NCBI GenBank assembly: GCA_900752435.1
Contig: CAADVD010000033.1
Span: 119,756-183,755 of the forward strand
DNA length: 64,000 nucleotides
Source: Oscillospiraceae bacterium
GTDB lineage: Bacteria > Bacillota > Clostridia > Oscillospirales > Ruminococcaceae
Direction: 5' to 3'
The first letter of the stretch is position 1. The number at the start of each line of letters is the position of its first letter. A program made the position numbers and the translations under genes. Positions 24,404-32,955 of the stretch are shown piece by piece. A model generated the notes under the pieces. That model worked only from the letters and a program-made list of their open reading frames with translations. It was not told the origin of the DNA and did not search any database.

Positions 24404-26158
24404 TTATTTGACCAGCAGACGTTCCACTCGTTCCTTGTCCGGTGTGACGTAAGCGGTGTGGTAGTTTACAAAAATCACCATGCCCGGCTTTGCGCCCTTG
24501 GGCTTTTTCACGTTCCGCACACGGGTGTAGTCCACTGGCACCTGCGCGGAGTCGCGCGCATGTGAGTTGTAGGCCGCAATGACGGCGGCTTCTTCAATGG
24601 TGCGGTCGGGAATCTCTTTGCCGTCCGCCAGCACAATGACGTGTGAACCGGCGATTTTCTGGGTGTGCAGCCACAAATCGTAGTTGTGCGCTGTTTTGAG
24701 CGTGAGCTTGTCGTTTTGCTTGTTGTTGCGGCCGCACAGAATGGTAAAGCCGTCCGAGGAGCGGTATTGGAGCGGCGGCTGTGCATGAATCATTTTGTTT
24801 TTATTGCGGTAATTCCGCAGATAGCCTTGTTCGGCCAGCTCCTCACGGATTTCCAGCAGTTCGCTTTCGCCGGTGGTGCGGGTCAATGCGTCAAAGATGG
24901 AATCCAGATAGACCAGCTCTTGTTCCGACTGGGCAATCAGCGTTTTGAGCTTTTCCTCTGCGGTTTTCGCTTTGCGGTAATCGGTGTAGTATTTCTGCGC
25001 GTTTTTGGCTGGGGTGAGTGCGCTGTCAAGCGGAATCGTGATTTCGGGATAGCCGTCCTCATAAAAGTTCTGCACCGTCACGGAGGCGTCGCCCTTTTGA
25101 AACGCGTATAGGTTGGCGTTCAGCAAATCGCCGTACATTTTGTAGGTTTCCCGATTTTCGCTGTCGAGCAGTTCCTGCTTTTGTATCACCAGCTTGCGCT
25201 GGATGCGGTCGGTGGTGTTGACCAGCAGCTTCAGCAAATCGTGCGAGCGCTGTTTCATCCGTTCCACGCGGTCGCGCTCCGAGTAAAACTGGTCGAGCAG
25301 TTCGCTGGCCGTTTCGTAATATTTTTTCTGTAAAAATGAGCCGTACTGCTCCACATCCACCAGCGTGAAGTCCTTGGGCTTGTTCTGTTCCAGCACGGCG
25401 GTGTAGCGGTTTTTGCCCTGTGTGAGCTGCTGCTTTAGTTCATCTACATAATCGAACAGGCGTCCCATTCGGTAGTTTGATACGTCGTTTTTGAGCAGTT
25501 CCAGCCCGCCGGTTGCGGCATGCGCCATCTCTCTGGCGAGAATGGGGGAAACGCCTTGGTATACCTGCATGATGGCTTTCGCGAAATCTTGATTTTTCGC
25601 CTTGGCAAAGGCGGCTAGGGCTTCTTCGCGCGTCGCGGTCAGGAGATTGAGCTTATCCTGCCCGGGTGGAAGCGTATAGCGCATTCCCGGCAGTACGGAG
25701 CGGACGCTGGACATCTCATCTGTGATGCGCTTCACTGCGTCGATGATTTTTCCCTCTTGATTGACAAGAATGATGTTCGAGTGCCGTCCCATGATTTCTA
25801 CGGCAATGGTCAGTACCACCAAGTCACCCAGCTCGTTGACCGTTTCAAAATCGAGAAACAGTACGCGATCCATGCCGAGCTGGCGCACGGCAACGAGCTT
25901 CGCGGTGCTCAGATGCTTGCGCAGGAGCATGCAGAACATCGGCGGCGATTTTGGATTTTCCAGCGCCACGGTAGTGAAGTGCACGCGCGGCGAACCGGCC
26001 GACGCACTGATGAGCAGTTTGGCGCTTCCGCCGCGAAAGCGCAGAGCAAGGATGATTTCCTCTTTGGAGGGCTGATAGATTTTATCCACACGGGCATTCA
26101 GTACCCGTTGTTCGATTTCTGTCTTGAGTGCGCTCAAGTAAATTCCGTCCAGTGCCAA
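24404..26158 (-). CDS. rqcH: Ribosome quality control protein RqcH (NFACT family)
   Basis: Homologue of eukaryotic Rqc2/NEMF. It binds obstructed 50S subunits and adds Ala tails that mark stalled nascent chains for degradation. The 584-residue product has NFACT-N (ALDGIYLSALKTEI, PPMFCMLLRKHL, EIMGRHSNIILV), helix-hairpin-helix and long coiled-coil parts, and NFACT-R (GFTILCGRNNKQND, ending in PGMVIFVNYHTAYVTPD). The start is TTG at 26158 with AAGGAG in front. It was once called fibronectin-binding protein. It sits between the NIF3 gene and ymdB on the same strand. Confidence 0.93.
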   Translation of the reverse strand: MALDGIYLSALKTEIEQRVLNARVDKIYQPSKEEIILALRFRGGSAKLLISASAGSPRVHFTTVALENPKSPPMFCMLLRKHLSTAKLVAVRQLGMDRVLFLDFETVNELGDLVVLTIAVEIMGRHSNIILVNQEGKIIDAVKRITDEMSSVRSVLPGMRYTLPPGQDKLNLLTATREEALAAFAKAKNQDFAKAIMQVYQGVSPILAREMAHAATGGLELLKNDVSNYRMGRLFDYVDELKQQLTQGKNRYTAVLEQNKPKDFTLVDVEQYGSFLQKKYYETASELLDQFYSERDRVERMKQRSHDLLKLLVNTTDRIQRKLVIQKQELLDSENRETYKMYGDLLNANLYAFQKGDASVTVQNFYEDGYPEITIPLDSALTPAKNAQKYYTDYRKAKTAEEKLKTLIAQSEQELVYLDSIFDALTRTTGESELLEIREELAEQGYLRNYRNKNKMIHAQPPLQYRSSDGFTILCGRNNKQNDKLTLKTAHNYDLWLHTQKIAGSHVIVLADGKEIPDRTIEEAAVIAAYNSHARDSAQVPVDYTRVRNVKKPKGAKPGMVIFVNYHTAYVTPDKERVERLLVK

Positions 26159-26183
26159 TTTGGTTTCTCCTTCTGGTTGCGGT

Positions 26184-26936
26184 TTATAGAGTATGAACCG
26201 GATTTTCGGTGCTTAACACCACGATGTCCGTTTGGCCGCAAATGGGTTTCAGCATGGTTTTCAGCGGCTGTAACACGATGTTTTCCGAGTCGAAATGGCC
26301 GACGTCCAGCAGATTCAGTCCGGCGTTTTGCGCATCCACGAATACATCGTGCTTCACATCGCCGGTGATGAACGTATCCGCGCCGCAGGCCAGCACTTCG
26401 CGGAGCAGACTGCCGCCGCTGCCGGAGGCATACGCCACTCGTTTGACCGGCGCACCAGCATCGTAATACCGCACGGCTTCACAGTCCAGTGCGCGTTTTA
26501 CCTGCTCCGCATAAGCCGGTACGGACAAGGCTTCTTCCAGTTCACCAACGCGTCCCAGCTGTTCAAATGCCAGCGGCGCGGTGACGTTGTGCAAACCGTA
26601 ATAGGAGGCCAACTGAGCATTTACGCCCTGTTCGGCTTTATCCAAATTGGTGTGTGCGGAAATCACCGCAATGTCGTTTTGAATCAGGCGGTAGACAACA
26701 CTGTGCGCTTCGATGCGCTTGAGCGGATGAAAAATTACGGGGTGGTGGGTGATGAGCAGGTTGATGCCCTGTTCGATGGCGTTGTCAATGACCGCATGGG
26801 TCGCATCAAGCGCTAAGCCGATTTTTTGTACTGGTGTATCCATGCTTCCGATGAGCAGTCCGCAGTTGTCAAAATCGCACGCCGTATCAAACGGCGCAAG
26901 CTTGTCGAGAAAGTCATAAATGGTTCGGATGTCCAT
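26184..26936 (-). CDS. NIF3/YqfO-type dinuclear metal-centre protein
   Basis: 250-residue member of the NIF3 (DUF34) family that forms hexameric rings with two metals per subunit. Metal motifs are LLITHHPVIF (near 59), SAHTNLD (near 93) and GHFDSE near the C-terminus. It is the short form without the PII-like insert of Bacillus YqfO. The reaction is not settled; proposals include cofactor or cyclic-nucleotide hydrolysis. In many Firmicutes it follows trmK, which is missing here. The ATG at 26936 has AAGGAACTCACC upstream and the gene has its own promoter. Confidence 0.9.
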   Translation of the reverse strand: MDIRTIYDFLDKLAPFDTACDFDNCGLLIGSMDTPVQKIGLALDATHAVIDNAIEQGINLLITHHPVIFHPLKRIEAHSVVYRLIQNDIAVISAHTNLDKAEQGVNAQLASYYGLHNVTAPLAFEQLGRVGELEEALSVPAYAEQVKRALDCEAVRYYDAGAPVKRVAYASGSGGSLLREVLACGADTFITGDVKHDVFVDAQNAGLNLLDVGHFDSENIVLQPLKTMLKPICGQTDIVVLSTENPVHTL

Positions 26937-26968
26937 GGTGAGTTCCTTCTTTGTATTTTATTGTATGT

Positions 26969-26997
26969 ATTATAGCACAGAAAAAAACAGGGGGCAA
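26969..26997 (-). promoter_or_regulatory. Promoter upstream of the NIF3-rqcH unit
   Basis: Minus strand TTGCCC (26997-26992), 17-bp spacer, TATAAT (26974-26969). Confidence 0.55.
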
Positions 26998-27065
26998 ATA
27001 GTCAACAAGTCCATAAAAAGCGGTGTAGGGGAGACAAATGCTTTCGTTTTTTCTTCGCGCATCTT

Positions 27066-27395
27066 TTATATCTCCGCGCATTCAATTACTTTTGCTTTAT
27101 TGGGTTTGTCCGGATTGTATGCAACTGTCACTCGATATCCCTGTATTTTTGTTTCCTGCAAATGAATGCTGTTGTTGCCAAAATTGAGGTTGGCTCTTAC
27201 GAATTCACTGTTACCATTGCTTTGTTTTTCGAGTTTGACGGCAATGTCATATGGAACGCGCACTTGATACTTTTTTCCATTCACCTCATATTCCGCGATT
27301 GGAAGATGCATGTTATTGACTGCGACCGCCGATACGCCAACAATAATTCCAACGGTTTGTTGCGTATAGTTTTCTTTTTTGCTAAATAGTTCCAT
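27066..27395 (-). CDS. Small uncharacterised protein, DUF3592-like
   Basis: 109 residues. One weakly hydrophobic stretch (QTVGIIVGVSAVAV, near 12-25) is followed by a beta-rich region with EYEVNGKKYQVRVPYD and a terminal VAYNPDKPNKAKV. This resembles DUF3592-type proteins, which have a soluble beta domain next to a membrane segment; I cannot assign a function. The ATG at 27395 is preferred because GGAG lies 8 nt upstream; an ATG 15 nt earlier lacks a ribosome site. It follows the GNAT gene by 19 nt on the same strand. Confidence 0.55.
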   Translation of the reverse strand: MELFSKKENYTQQTVGIIVGVSAVAVNNMHLPIAEYEVNGKKYQVRVPYDIAVKLEKQSNGNSEFVRANLNFGNNSIHLQETKIQGYRVTVAYNPDKPNKAKVIECAEI

Positions 27396-27414
27396 TGCTT
27401 TTATCTCCATAAGT

Positions 27415-27897
27415 TTACAAAGTCAAAAAATATTTATTGGAAATCCATTGAAAGCCTAGCTTCTCGTATATGTGCATGGCATCCGGTGTGTTGGTGGTTA
27501 AAGTGATGTTGTTAAAATGCTCCTTCTTGGCAAAATCGAGCAGGTATTGGATCAATTCTTGCTGATAACCCTTGCCCCGATGCTGCGGCTTGGTATAGAC
27601 GCTCACCACACAGCCGTGTCGTCCTTTGCACTCGGTGCATACCGTAATTTGCGGTAATTCGGATAATTCTTCAATCCCACACATGGCGATGGGTTCCCCA
27701 TTTAAGTACATTAAGGCAAAATAAAGGGAGCGATTCAATTTCGCCTGTATATGCTTCCTTGTGATATGCGCAAAGGGCTCCGCATAACGCGAAAAATCTT
27801 CATTCAGAGTATTTGTCCAGTCCTCGATTTGCATTTCAACCCGCAAGGCTACGAGGTCGTCAAGGTTTTGTTCTGCTGCAATGATTAAGGTTTTCAT
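27415..27897 (-). CDS. GNAT family N-acetyltransferase
   Basis: 160-residue acetyltransferase. The acetyl-CoA motif A reads VSVYTKPQHRGKGYQQELIQ (R/Q-x-x-G-x-G/A as HRGKGY), followed by a motif B helix (LLDFAKKEHFNNI) and C-terminal MHIYEKLGFQWIS. The substrate is unknown; CTECKGRHGC adds three Cys that might bind metal. The ATG at 27897 follows GGAGGATGTCTGC; an upstream ATG at 27912 is inside that ribosome site. Probably in one transcript with the small DUF3592-like gene. Confidence 0.85.
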   Translation of the reverse strand: MKTLIIAAEQNLDDLVALRVEMQIEDWTNTLNEDFSRYAEPFAHITRKHIQAKLNRSLYFALMYLNGEPIAMCGIEELSELPQITVCTECKGRHGCVVSVYTKPQHRGKGYQQELIQYLLDFAKKEHFNNITLTTNTPDAMHIYEKLGFQWISNKYFLTL

Positions 27898-27966
27898 GCA
27901 GACATCCTCCATACAGTAATTCGGATGGTTTACTGGTTTTATTTTACCAGAATCTTATGAATTTTG

Positions 27967-28497
27967 CTATTCCTGTGCCACTGAGCTTCCTTTGCATACG
28001 GAATAAAGATAATGCAGCATATCTCCGTTATAATATTGGGTAATAAACGTATCTTCTTTGGCCATTCCAATGCTTTCCGCAACTTTGATGGAAGAGGTAT
28101 TATCTGCTTTGATGATGGAATGCACCTTGTCCTTGTTCAGATCTTCAAAGGCATAATTTTTACAGGCCGTTGCCGCCTCTTTTGCATAGCCAAAATGCCA
28201 GAAATCGTATTTCAGCAGGTAGCCAATCTCCAATACTTCACTGCCTTTATAGGGCTGCATGGTCAGACCTGCTTGGCCGATCATCTGACCAGTTTCCTTT
28301 AAGGTGATTGCCCATAATCCAAAGCCATATTGACGGTAACGCCTTTTTTGACGGTCGAGCCATTCCTGTACATCTTCGTCCGTAAAATCGTGTTCATAGG
28401 CATACATAACCAGTGGGCTTTGTAACATTTCTGCTAAATCCCAATAATCGGATTGATTCATTTCTCTGAGAATGAGACGTGGAGTTTCTAAGCGCAT
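27967..28497 (-). CDS. RimJ/RimL-type GNAT acetyltransferase
   Basis: 176 residues, Acetyltransf_3 family: MRLETPRLILREMNQSD start, GQMIGQAGLTMQP, EIGYLLKYDFWHFGYAKEA (acetyl-CoA binding FGYAKEA) and NTSSIKVAESIGMAKED. These enzymes acetylate ribosomal protein N-termini or small amines; the target here is unknown. The ATG at 28497 is chosen because AAAGGAG sits 8 nt upstream and the protein then begins as in the family. Separate from the other GNAT gene by about 70 nt. Confidence 0.87.
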   Translation of the reverse strand: MRLETPRLILREMNQSDYWDLAEMLQSPLVMYAYEHDFTDEDVQEWLDRQKRRYRQYGFGLWAITLKETGQMIGQAGLTMQPYKGSEVLEIGYLLKYDFWHFGYAKEAATACKNYAFEDLNKDKVHSIIKADNTSSIKVAESIGMAKEDTFITQYYNGDMLHYLYSVCKGSSVAQE

Positions 28498-28608
28498 TGC
28501 ATTCAGCTCCTTTATTGAATTCAAATTTATGGATGACCGATCTTACCATAAGCTTGCGGATTTTACTACTTATATAACAAGGGCAATCGGATTGTCTTTC
28601 CAACCTTG

Positions 28609-29454
28609 TTATTTGTGACTGGATAAGTGTTCGCGTTTCTTTTGAACCAGTTTCTTGTGATAAAAGTAATTGGTATGGCGAATGTGATGTTCGTTGCAGT
28701 AATCCTCTAGTTCCACTGCCAGACGTTCCCAGTACTGGTTTTGGCCGTGAACAAAAATATTTTGATATTCCTCATATAAATCGGCGTGCTTTTGCTTGAT
28801 GTAATCCAAAATCGTGTGCTTGTAGCTTCCTCGTAAATTTAGATTTTCCAGCCAAACCTCGTCTACGTAGGAACGCGTTTTCTCCAGAATACCCTTGCAG
28901 TCCGTGAGAGATGGAAAAATCGGGGACAAAAACAGCACGGTATGAATCCCTGCTTCATGCAGCTTTTTCAGTGTGAAAAGCCGGTCTTGGATGCTGCTGG
29001 CATGATCCATATCCTCTCGGAAGCGCTCATCCAGCGTGTTGACGGACAATGCAACTTTTAAGTTTCGGCATTGTCGGAGCAACTCCATATCTCGTAAAAT
29101 CAAGCTGGATTTTGTGGAAATGGTGATAGAACAATCGATGGCCGTCAATTGCTTTAAAATCGCTTGTGTTACACAATACTTTTCTTCTAATGGATTGTAG
29201 CAATCAGTGACTGAGGACAGAAAAATCGATTTGTGGTACAGCTTTTTAGCGGAAATAGGCTTCTCGCACATTTTTACGTCCACAAATGTTCCCCAATCCT
29301 CGGTATGTCCGGTAAATCGCTTCATAAAGCAAGCATAGCAATACATACATCCATGCGGACATCCAATATACGGGTTGATGACATAATCGCTGGCCGGTAG
29401 ATTGGATTTGGTCAAATAGTCGTTAACGGAGACTACCGTTTCTTTGATTTTCAT
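28609..29454 (-). CDS. SPL-family radical SAM protein (DNA photolyase-like)
   Basis: 281-residue radical SAM enzyme of the spore photoproduct lyase-related COG1533 family. Cluster motif CPHGCMYCYA (C32/C36/C39 region) follows NPYIGC. Other motifs are SSVTDCYNPLEEKY, ISTKSSLILRD and LFLSPIFPSLTDC. Members of this family are often annotated as DNA repair photolyases, but the function of the short type is unproven. The start is 9 nt after the stop of the HTH-DUF5680 gene, whose last codons contain its ribosome site, so the pair is an operon. Confidence 0.85.
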   Translation of the reverse strand: MKIKETVVSVNDYLTKSNLPASDYVINPYIGCPHGCMYCYACFMKRFTGHTEDWGTFVDVKMCEKPISAKKLYHKSIFLSSVTDCYNPLEEKYCVTQAILKQLTAIDCSITISTKSSLILRDMELLRQCRNLKVALSVNTLDERFREDMDHASSIQDRLFTLKKLHEAGIHTVLFLSPIFPSLTDCKGILEKTRSYVDEVWLENLNLRGSYKHTILDYIKQKHADLYEEYQNIFVHGQNQYWERLAVELEDYCNEHHIRHTNYFYHKKLVQKKREHLSSHK

Positions 29455-29463
29455 GAGGCTCTC

Positions 29464-30135
29464 CTACTTGATCGTGCCGCCGTGAAACCGGCATTCATAG
29501 ACCAGTATCCCGTCATAAAAAATTTCTTCTTTTCCCTGAAACCAAGAAAACATCCCATTGCTTGTACAATGGTAGACGTAGCGTCCGTTCTGTAATAGTT
29601 TCGGTCCGCGGAACGGACGCTCGTTCGGTACTTCACGAAGCGCCTGTTTCAAAAAATTAAGCGAGAAAGTTTCCTCCAAAATCCGTCCGGCGTAATTCAT
29701 CACCCATACTGGTACCTTGTCCATCCAAACCGCTTCTTCACCAGCGAACTGCTCACCGCCCAGATAGGTATCCTGATAAGTAAACGGTTCTTCCCGAAAA
29801 ACAAAATCGTGAGAAGCGGGACGACAAGGGAGTGCTTCTTCCGCGCTTCCACCGGCATACGCACGTCGTTTTGCGGTGCAGAGAAAAGCGATCAGCCCTT
29901 CCGACGGCTGTGCCGTCAACACCTGTTTTGCACACGCAGGCGCGGTGCGTACCAGTGCATCCACCGTTACACCCAAGCAGTCACTCAGCCGAATCAAATT
30001 GTCCATCTCCGGATAAATCCCTGTCGTTTCCCATCGTGCAACCGCCTGCCTGGATACGCCGAGCTGTTCGGCCAGTTCCTCCTGCGTCAGTCCACGCTCC
30101 TTCCGAAGCTGTTGTAGTTTTTCGCCAAATTGCAT
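29464..30135 (-). CDS. XRE-family regulator with DUF5680 domain
   Basis: 223 residues. The N-terminal lambda-repressor-like helix-turn-helix is at residues about 3-60 (LRKERGLTQEELAEQLGVS, RQAVARWETTGIYPEM). The C-terminal half is a DUF5680-like domain with FLCTAKRRAYAGG, SHDFVF, TYLGGEQFAGEEAVW, VWVMNYAGR, and a final ECRFHGG. That domain may sense a ligand; its chemistry is unknown. The ATG at 30135 has AGGAGA 8 nt upstream. A 7-bp-arm palindrome overlaps its own promoter, which fits autoregulation. It forms an operon with the SPL-type radical SAM gene. Confidence 0.82.
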   Translation of the reverse strand: MQFGEKLQQLRKERGLTQEELAEQLGVSRQAVARWETTGIYPEMDNLIRLSDCLGVTVDALVRTAPACAKQVLTAQPSEGLIAFLCTAKRRAYAGGSAEEALPCRPASHDFVFREEPFTYQDTYLGGEQFAGEEAVWMDKVPVWVMNYAGRILEETFSLNFLKQALREVPNERPFRGPKLLQNGRYVYHCTSNGMFSWFQGKEEIFYDGILVYECRFHGGTIK

Positions 30136-30155
30136 AGCAAACATCTCCTGTCACT

Positions 30156-30184
30156 AGAATAGCATGGGGAAATGTTCATTTCCA
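30156..30184 (-). promoter_or_regulatory. Promoter of the XRE-DUF5680/SPL operon
   Basis: Minus strand TGGAAA (30184-30179), 17-bp spacer, TATTCT (30161-30156). Confidence 0.5.
30168..30183. promoter_or_regulatory. Operator-like palindrome on the XRE-DUF5680 promoter
   Basis: GGAAATG-TT-CATTTCC with perfect 7-bp arms. It overlaps the -35 hexamer and spacer, a typical place for an autorepressor. Confidence 0.55.
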
Positions 30185-30383
30185 TGTCTTAGCGGTTGCA
30201 TTTTTGTACCGCAGGCGTTTCACATACGAAATCCTAGATCGTCTTGCAATCATTTTCCCGTGCACGCTGCCATGAAAATTTAATTGCTAACCGGTTTTAT
30301 CTACCACTTATTCTACCGCATCCTTACAAAAATGTAAGCCTTCCGTAAGACAAATCGATGGGAGCCGCACCAAGAACATGGTA

Positions 30384-30707
30384 TCATGAAACCAGTATCC
30401 GCATCATAAGCTCCACCACAAACACCGTCCCCGATGCGCCCAGCGCCACCGTCAGCAGTCCTTTTCCTCGCTTCGCCAGCACCAGTGCCATCACCATGCC
30501 GGCCGCCGCCGAAAGCAAGCTGTTTGTGGAATATAAAATTTCCGGCAGCGTCATTGCCGCCAGCACCGCATACGGTACATACGCCAAAAATGACTTCACG
30601 AACCGGTTCTGAATTTTCTTCCGGAAGATGGCCAGCGGAAGCATTCTGGGCAGGTAGGTTACCAGTGCCATCAAAAAGATTCCAAAGAGCGTGTATCCAA
30701 GGCTCAC
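30384..30707 (-). CDS. azlD: AzlD-type branched-chain amino acid export subunit
   Basis: 107 residues with three or four membrane helices. It is the small subunit of the AzlCD (LIV-E) exporter, which moves branched-chain amino acids or analogues out of the cell. MALVTYLPRMLPLAIF and FLAYVPYAVLAAMTLPE are characteristic. The start is GTG at 30707; the GTGA overlap with the azlC stop and the GAGGAGG site show translational coupling. Confidence 0.9.
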   Translation of the reverse strand: MSLGYTLFGIFLMALVTYLPRMLPLAIFRKKIQNRFVKSFLAYVPYAVLAAMTLPEILYSTNSLLSAAAGMVMALVLAKRGKGLLTVALGASGTVFVVELMMRILVS

Positions 30708-31426
30708 CCTGCATCCTCCTCATCTTCCGCATCATGTACCGGAAACAGCCATGCGGCGGCCGCCGAAGCCGCTACTGCACATACAATGATGACCCAGCCG
30801 CTCGATACCGTATTCAGCACCGGAACCCAGCGGAACAAGCACGAAAGTCCAGCCGCCACGGCGACTGTAAACGCGATTGCCCGGCTGGTTGTGGCAGGAG
30901 GCACAACAATGGCGATGAACATCCCATAAATTGCAATCCCCAGCGCACTGCGCACCGAAAACGGTAAAAAGCCGGTGGCCGCCGCGCCAAGGAACGTGCC
31001 CAACTGCCAGCCCAAAAACGGCGTGGCCATCAGTCCGGCCAGATAACGGGCGTTGAGCGTGCCGTGCTGCTGCATCGCTACCGCGAAAATTTCATCCGTG
31101 ACCGCGAACGACAGCACCATGCGCTGAACCATCGTCATGCGCTCGTCCACTTTCTGCGACAGTGAAAGCGACATCAGCATGTAGCGGATGTTGATGACAA
31201 AGGTTGTCACGGCAATCTCCACAAATGCCGCACCCGACAAAATCAGAGCCGTTCCGGCAAACTGTCCGGCGGAGGTCAGATTCGTCATGGAAATCAACAC
31301 GGCAATCCAGACGGGCAGTCCGCCCTCGCTTGCCATCATACCAAACGTGAAAGAAACGGACAGGTACCCCAGACAAATGGGAAGCCCGTCCGTCAGCCCT
31401 TTTGAAAAGCTCAATTGTTCGTGCAA
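30704..31426 (-). CDS. azlC: AzlC-type branched-chain amino acid export permease
   Basis: 240-residue large subunit of the AzlCD exporter with about six to eight hydrophobic segments. GLTDGLPICLGYLSVSFTFG, SMTNLTSAGQFAGT and INIRYMLMSLSLSQK are conserved family stretches. The start is probably TTG at 31426, 7 nt after GGAGTGA; frames opening further upstream run through the promoter. It ends in GCCGAGGACGAGGAG-like acidic codons and overlaps azlD by 4 nt. Confidence 0.9.
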   Translation of the reverse strand: MHEQLSFSKGLTDGLPICLGYLSVSFTFGMMASEGGLPVWIAVLISMTNLTSAGQFAGTALILSGAAFVEIAVTTFVINIRYMLMSLSLSQKVDERMTMVQRMVLSFAVTDEIFAVAMQQHGTLNARYLAGLMATPFLGWQLGTFLGAAATGFLPFSVRSALGIAIYGMFIAIVVPPATTSRAIAFTVAVAAGLSCLFRWVPVLNTVSSGWVIIVCAVAASAAAAWLFPVHDAEDEEDAG

Positions 31427-31463
31427 AGCGGTCACTCCAAATCTCAAAAGCTTCGTGTCTTTT

Positions 31464-31492
31464 ATTATAGCGGATTTCAAAACCGTGCGCAA
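31464..31492 (-). promoter_or_regulatory. Promoter of azlCD
   Basis: Minus strand TTGCGC (31492-31487), 17-bp spacer, TATAAT (31469-31464). Confidence 0.65.
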
Positions 31493-31672
31493 CCAAAAGC
31501 CATGCCGGCAGGGGGAGAAAGTTAAGAACATCGTAAGAGGAATTGTCATAAGAAAGTAAGAAGAATTCCGTATAATCTAAGAAATGTTTGGGTGTTGAAA
31601 GGGAATGGGGAGCCTACTTCACAAAAATTTCATCTTCAGTTTTTTTTAAGAAATATATTGGGTTATCCCAAG

Positions 31673-31688
31673 ATTGTATCGATACAAT
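31673..31688 (+). promoter_or_regulatory. Perfect 16-bp palindrome upstream of the glycolipid cassette promoter
   Basis: ATTGTATC-GATACAAT, no spacer and no mismatch, 22 nt upstream of the -35 box. A second dyad TTGGG-TTAT-CCCAA (31658-31671) is directly next to it. Activator or repressor site candidate; the regulator is not obvious in the window. Confidence 0.5.
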
Positions 31689-31709
31689 AAAGACAGTTCA
31701 AAAAAACAG

Positions 31710-31738
31710 TTGACAAACAACCGCTGCAACCTTATAAT
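31710..31738 (+). promoter_or_regulatory. Consensus promoter of the glycolipid cassette
   Basis: TTGACA (31710-31715), 17-bp spacer, TATAAT (31733-31738), a perfect sigma-A promoter. A dyad GTAATA-CAA-TATTAC (31751-31765) follows near the expected transcription start. Confidence 0.8.
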
Positions 31739-31827
31739 TATATTATGACAGTAATACAATATTACAATAATACAGACGGCGGATTCACGCAATGTAAAGC
31801 ATTGCGTTTGCAGAAGGAGAATGAAGC

Positions 31828-32955
31828 ATGAACGTACTACTTTTAACCGGACGATTTGGCATGGGGCATTATTCCGCGGCAATGACGCTGGCACAGGAGG
31901 TGAAGCGTCATGACCCGACTGCCCATGTCGAAGTACAGGACATCTTTGAGGCTGTTACGCCCAACCACTACCAAGCCTTTTATGGGGCTTATACATGGCT
32001 CGTCAACAAGGCCAGCATTTTTTACAATACCTACTATAAAATGACAGAACGCAGTCACAAAAACGTTAAGCCGCCGATGATGTACATGCTGTTTGGCGTG
32101 CTGGTTCGCCTGCTCGAACGGGTGAAACCGGACGTCATTCTTTCCACGCTTCCGCTCTGCTCTCAACTGGTGAGCCAGTACAAAAAGCGCTTCTACGCGC
32201 CCTTTGAGCTGGTGACCTGTATCACCGACATCAGCGCCCATAACGAATGGATCAACGACAACACCGACTATTATCTGGTGGGAAGCGACAGTGTGCGCCG
32301 TCAGCTTTTGGCGCGCGGCATCCGTGCGGGCTGTATTTTTGTCTCCGGCATTCCGGTCAAGGCGCAGTTTAAAGAGGCGCATCCGGCTTATGCCGCTTCG
32401 TACAAGCATTTGCTCATCATGGGCGGCGGACTGGGTCTGATTCCGAGGGACAAGCAGTTTTATGAGCGCTTAAATGCCTTGCCGGATGTCAGAACAACGC
32501 TCATCGTCGGCAGTAACCAAGCCGCTTACGACGAGCTTCACGGAAAATACGAACACATTGAAGTGATCGGCTATACTGACCGTGTTTGGGAGTACATGCA
32601 GCAAGCCGATCTTCTGCTGACCAAGCCAGGCGGCATCACCATGTTTGAAACGATCTATTCGGAACTGCCGATGCTGATTCGCTGTCCGTTTTTGGAGCAG
32701 GAGGTCAAAAACGCACGTTTCATTGAACAACACCAAATTGGCCGTGTGCTGTGGGATAAAAATGCCGATGTGGTGCAGGAAATCGACCGCTTTCTGGAGG
32801 ACCATGAAGCATTGGCTTCCATCCGGCATAAGATGGCGGCATTTCAATCCGGCTTGGATGACAATGCCTTGGCCGCCATCTTGAACCGTGTCGAGCATGC
32901 CGCTGTCCTCCATGTTCTGCCCAGTGCGCCGGTACACAAGGGGGTCGTTGCATGA
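31828..32955 (+). CDS. GT28/MGDG-synthase-type glycosyltransferase (glycolipid synthase)
   Basis: 375 residues, two-domain GT-B fold. The N-terminal acceptor domain starts LLLTGRFGMGHYSAA, with the GxGH motif of MurG/MGDG synthases. The C-terminal donor domain holds LLIMGGGLGLIP and ADLLLTKPGGITMFE (KPGG loop for the UDP-sugar). Such enzymes (UgtP, MGDG synthase) add glucose or galactose to diacylglycerol on the inner membrane face. AAGGAGAATGAAGC is the ribosome site. The stop overlaps the next start (ATGA). First gene of a four-gene envelope cassette. Confidence 0.85.
   Translation: MNVLLLTGRFGMGHYSAAMTLAQEVKRHDPTAHVEVQDIFEAVTPNHYQAFYGAYTWLVNKASIFYNTYYKMTERSHKNVKPPMMYMLFGVLVRLLERVKPDVILSTLPLCSQLVSQYKKRFYAPFELVTCITDISAHNEWINDNTDYYLVGSDSVRRQLLARGIRAGCIFVSGIPVKAQFKEAHPAYAASYKHLLIMGGGLGLIPRDKQFYERLNALPDVRTTLIVGSNQAAYDELHGKYEHIEVIGYTDRVWEYMQQADLLLTKPGGITMFETIYSELPMLIRCPFLEQEVKNARFIEQHQIGRVLWDKNADVVQEIDRFLEDHEALASIRHKMAAFQSGLDDNALAAILNRVEHAAVLHVLPSAPVHKGVVA

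Larger units (their letters stand above)
31427..31827. other. Divergent non-coding region between azlC and the glycolipid cassette
   Basis: About 400 nt without a gene. It contains the azlC promoter (minus), an unassigned TATAAT near 31573, the plus promoter of the cassette, and at least three palindromes (31658-31671, 31673-31688, 31751-31765). The density of dyad symmetry suggests regulator binding on the plus-strand promoter. Confidence 0.5.
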
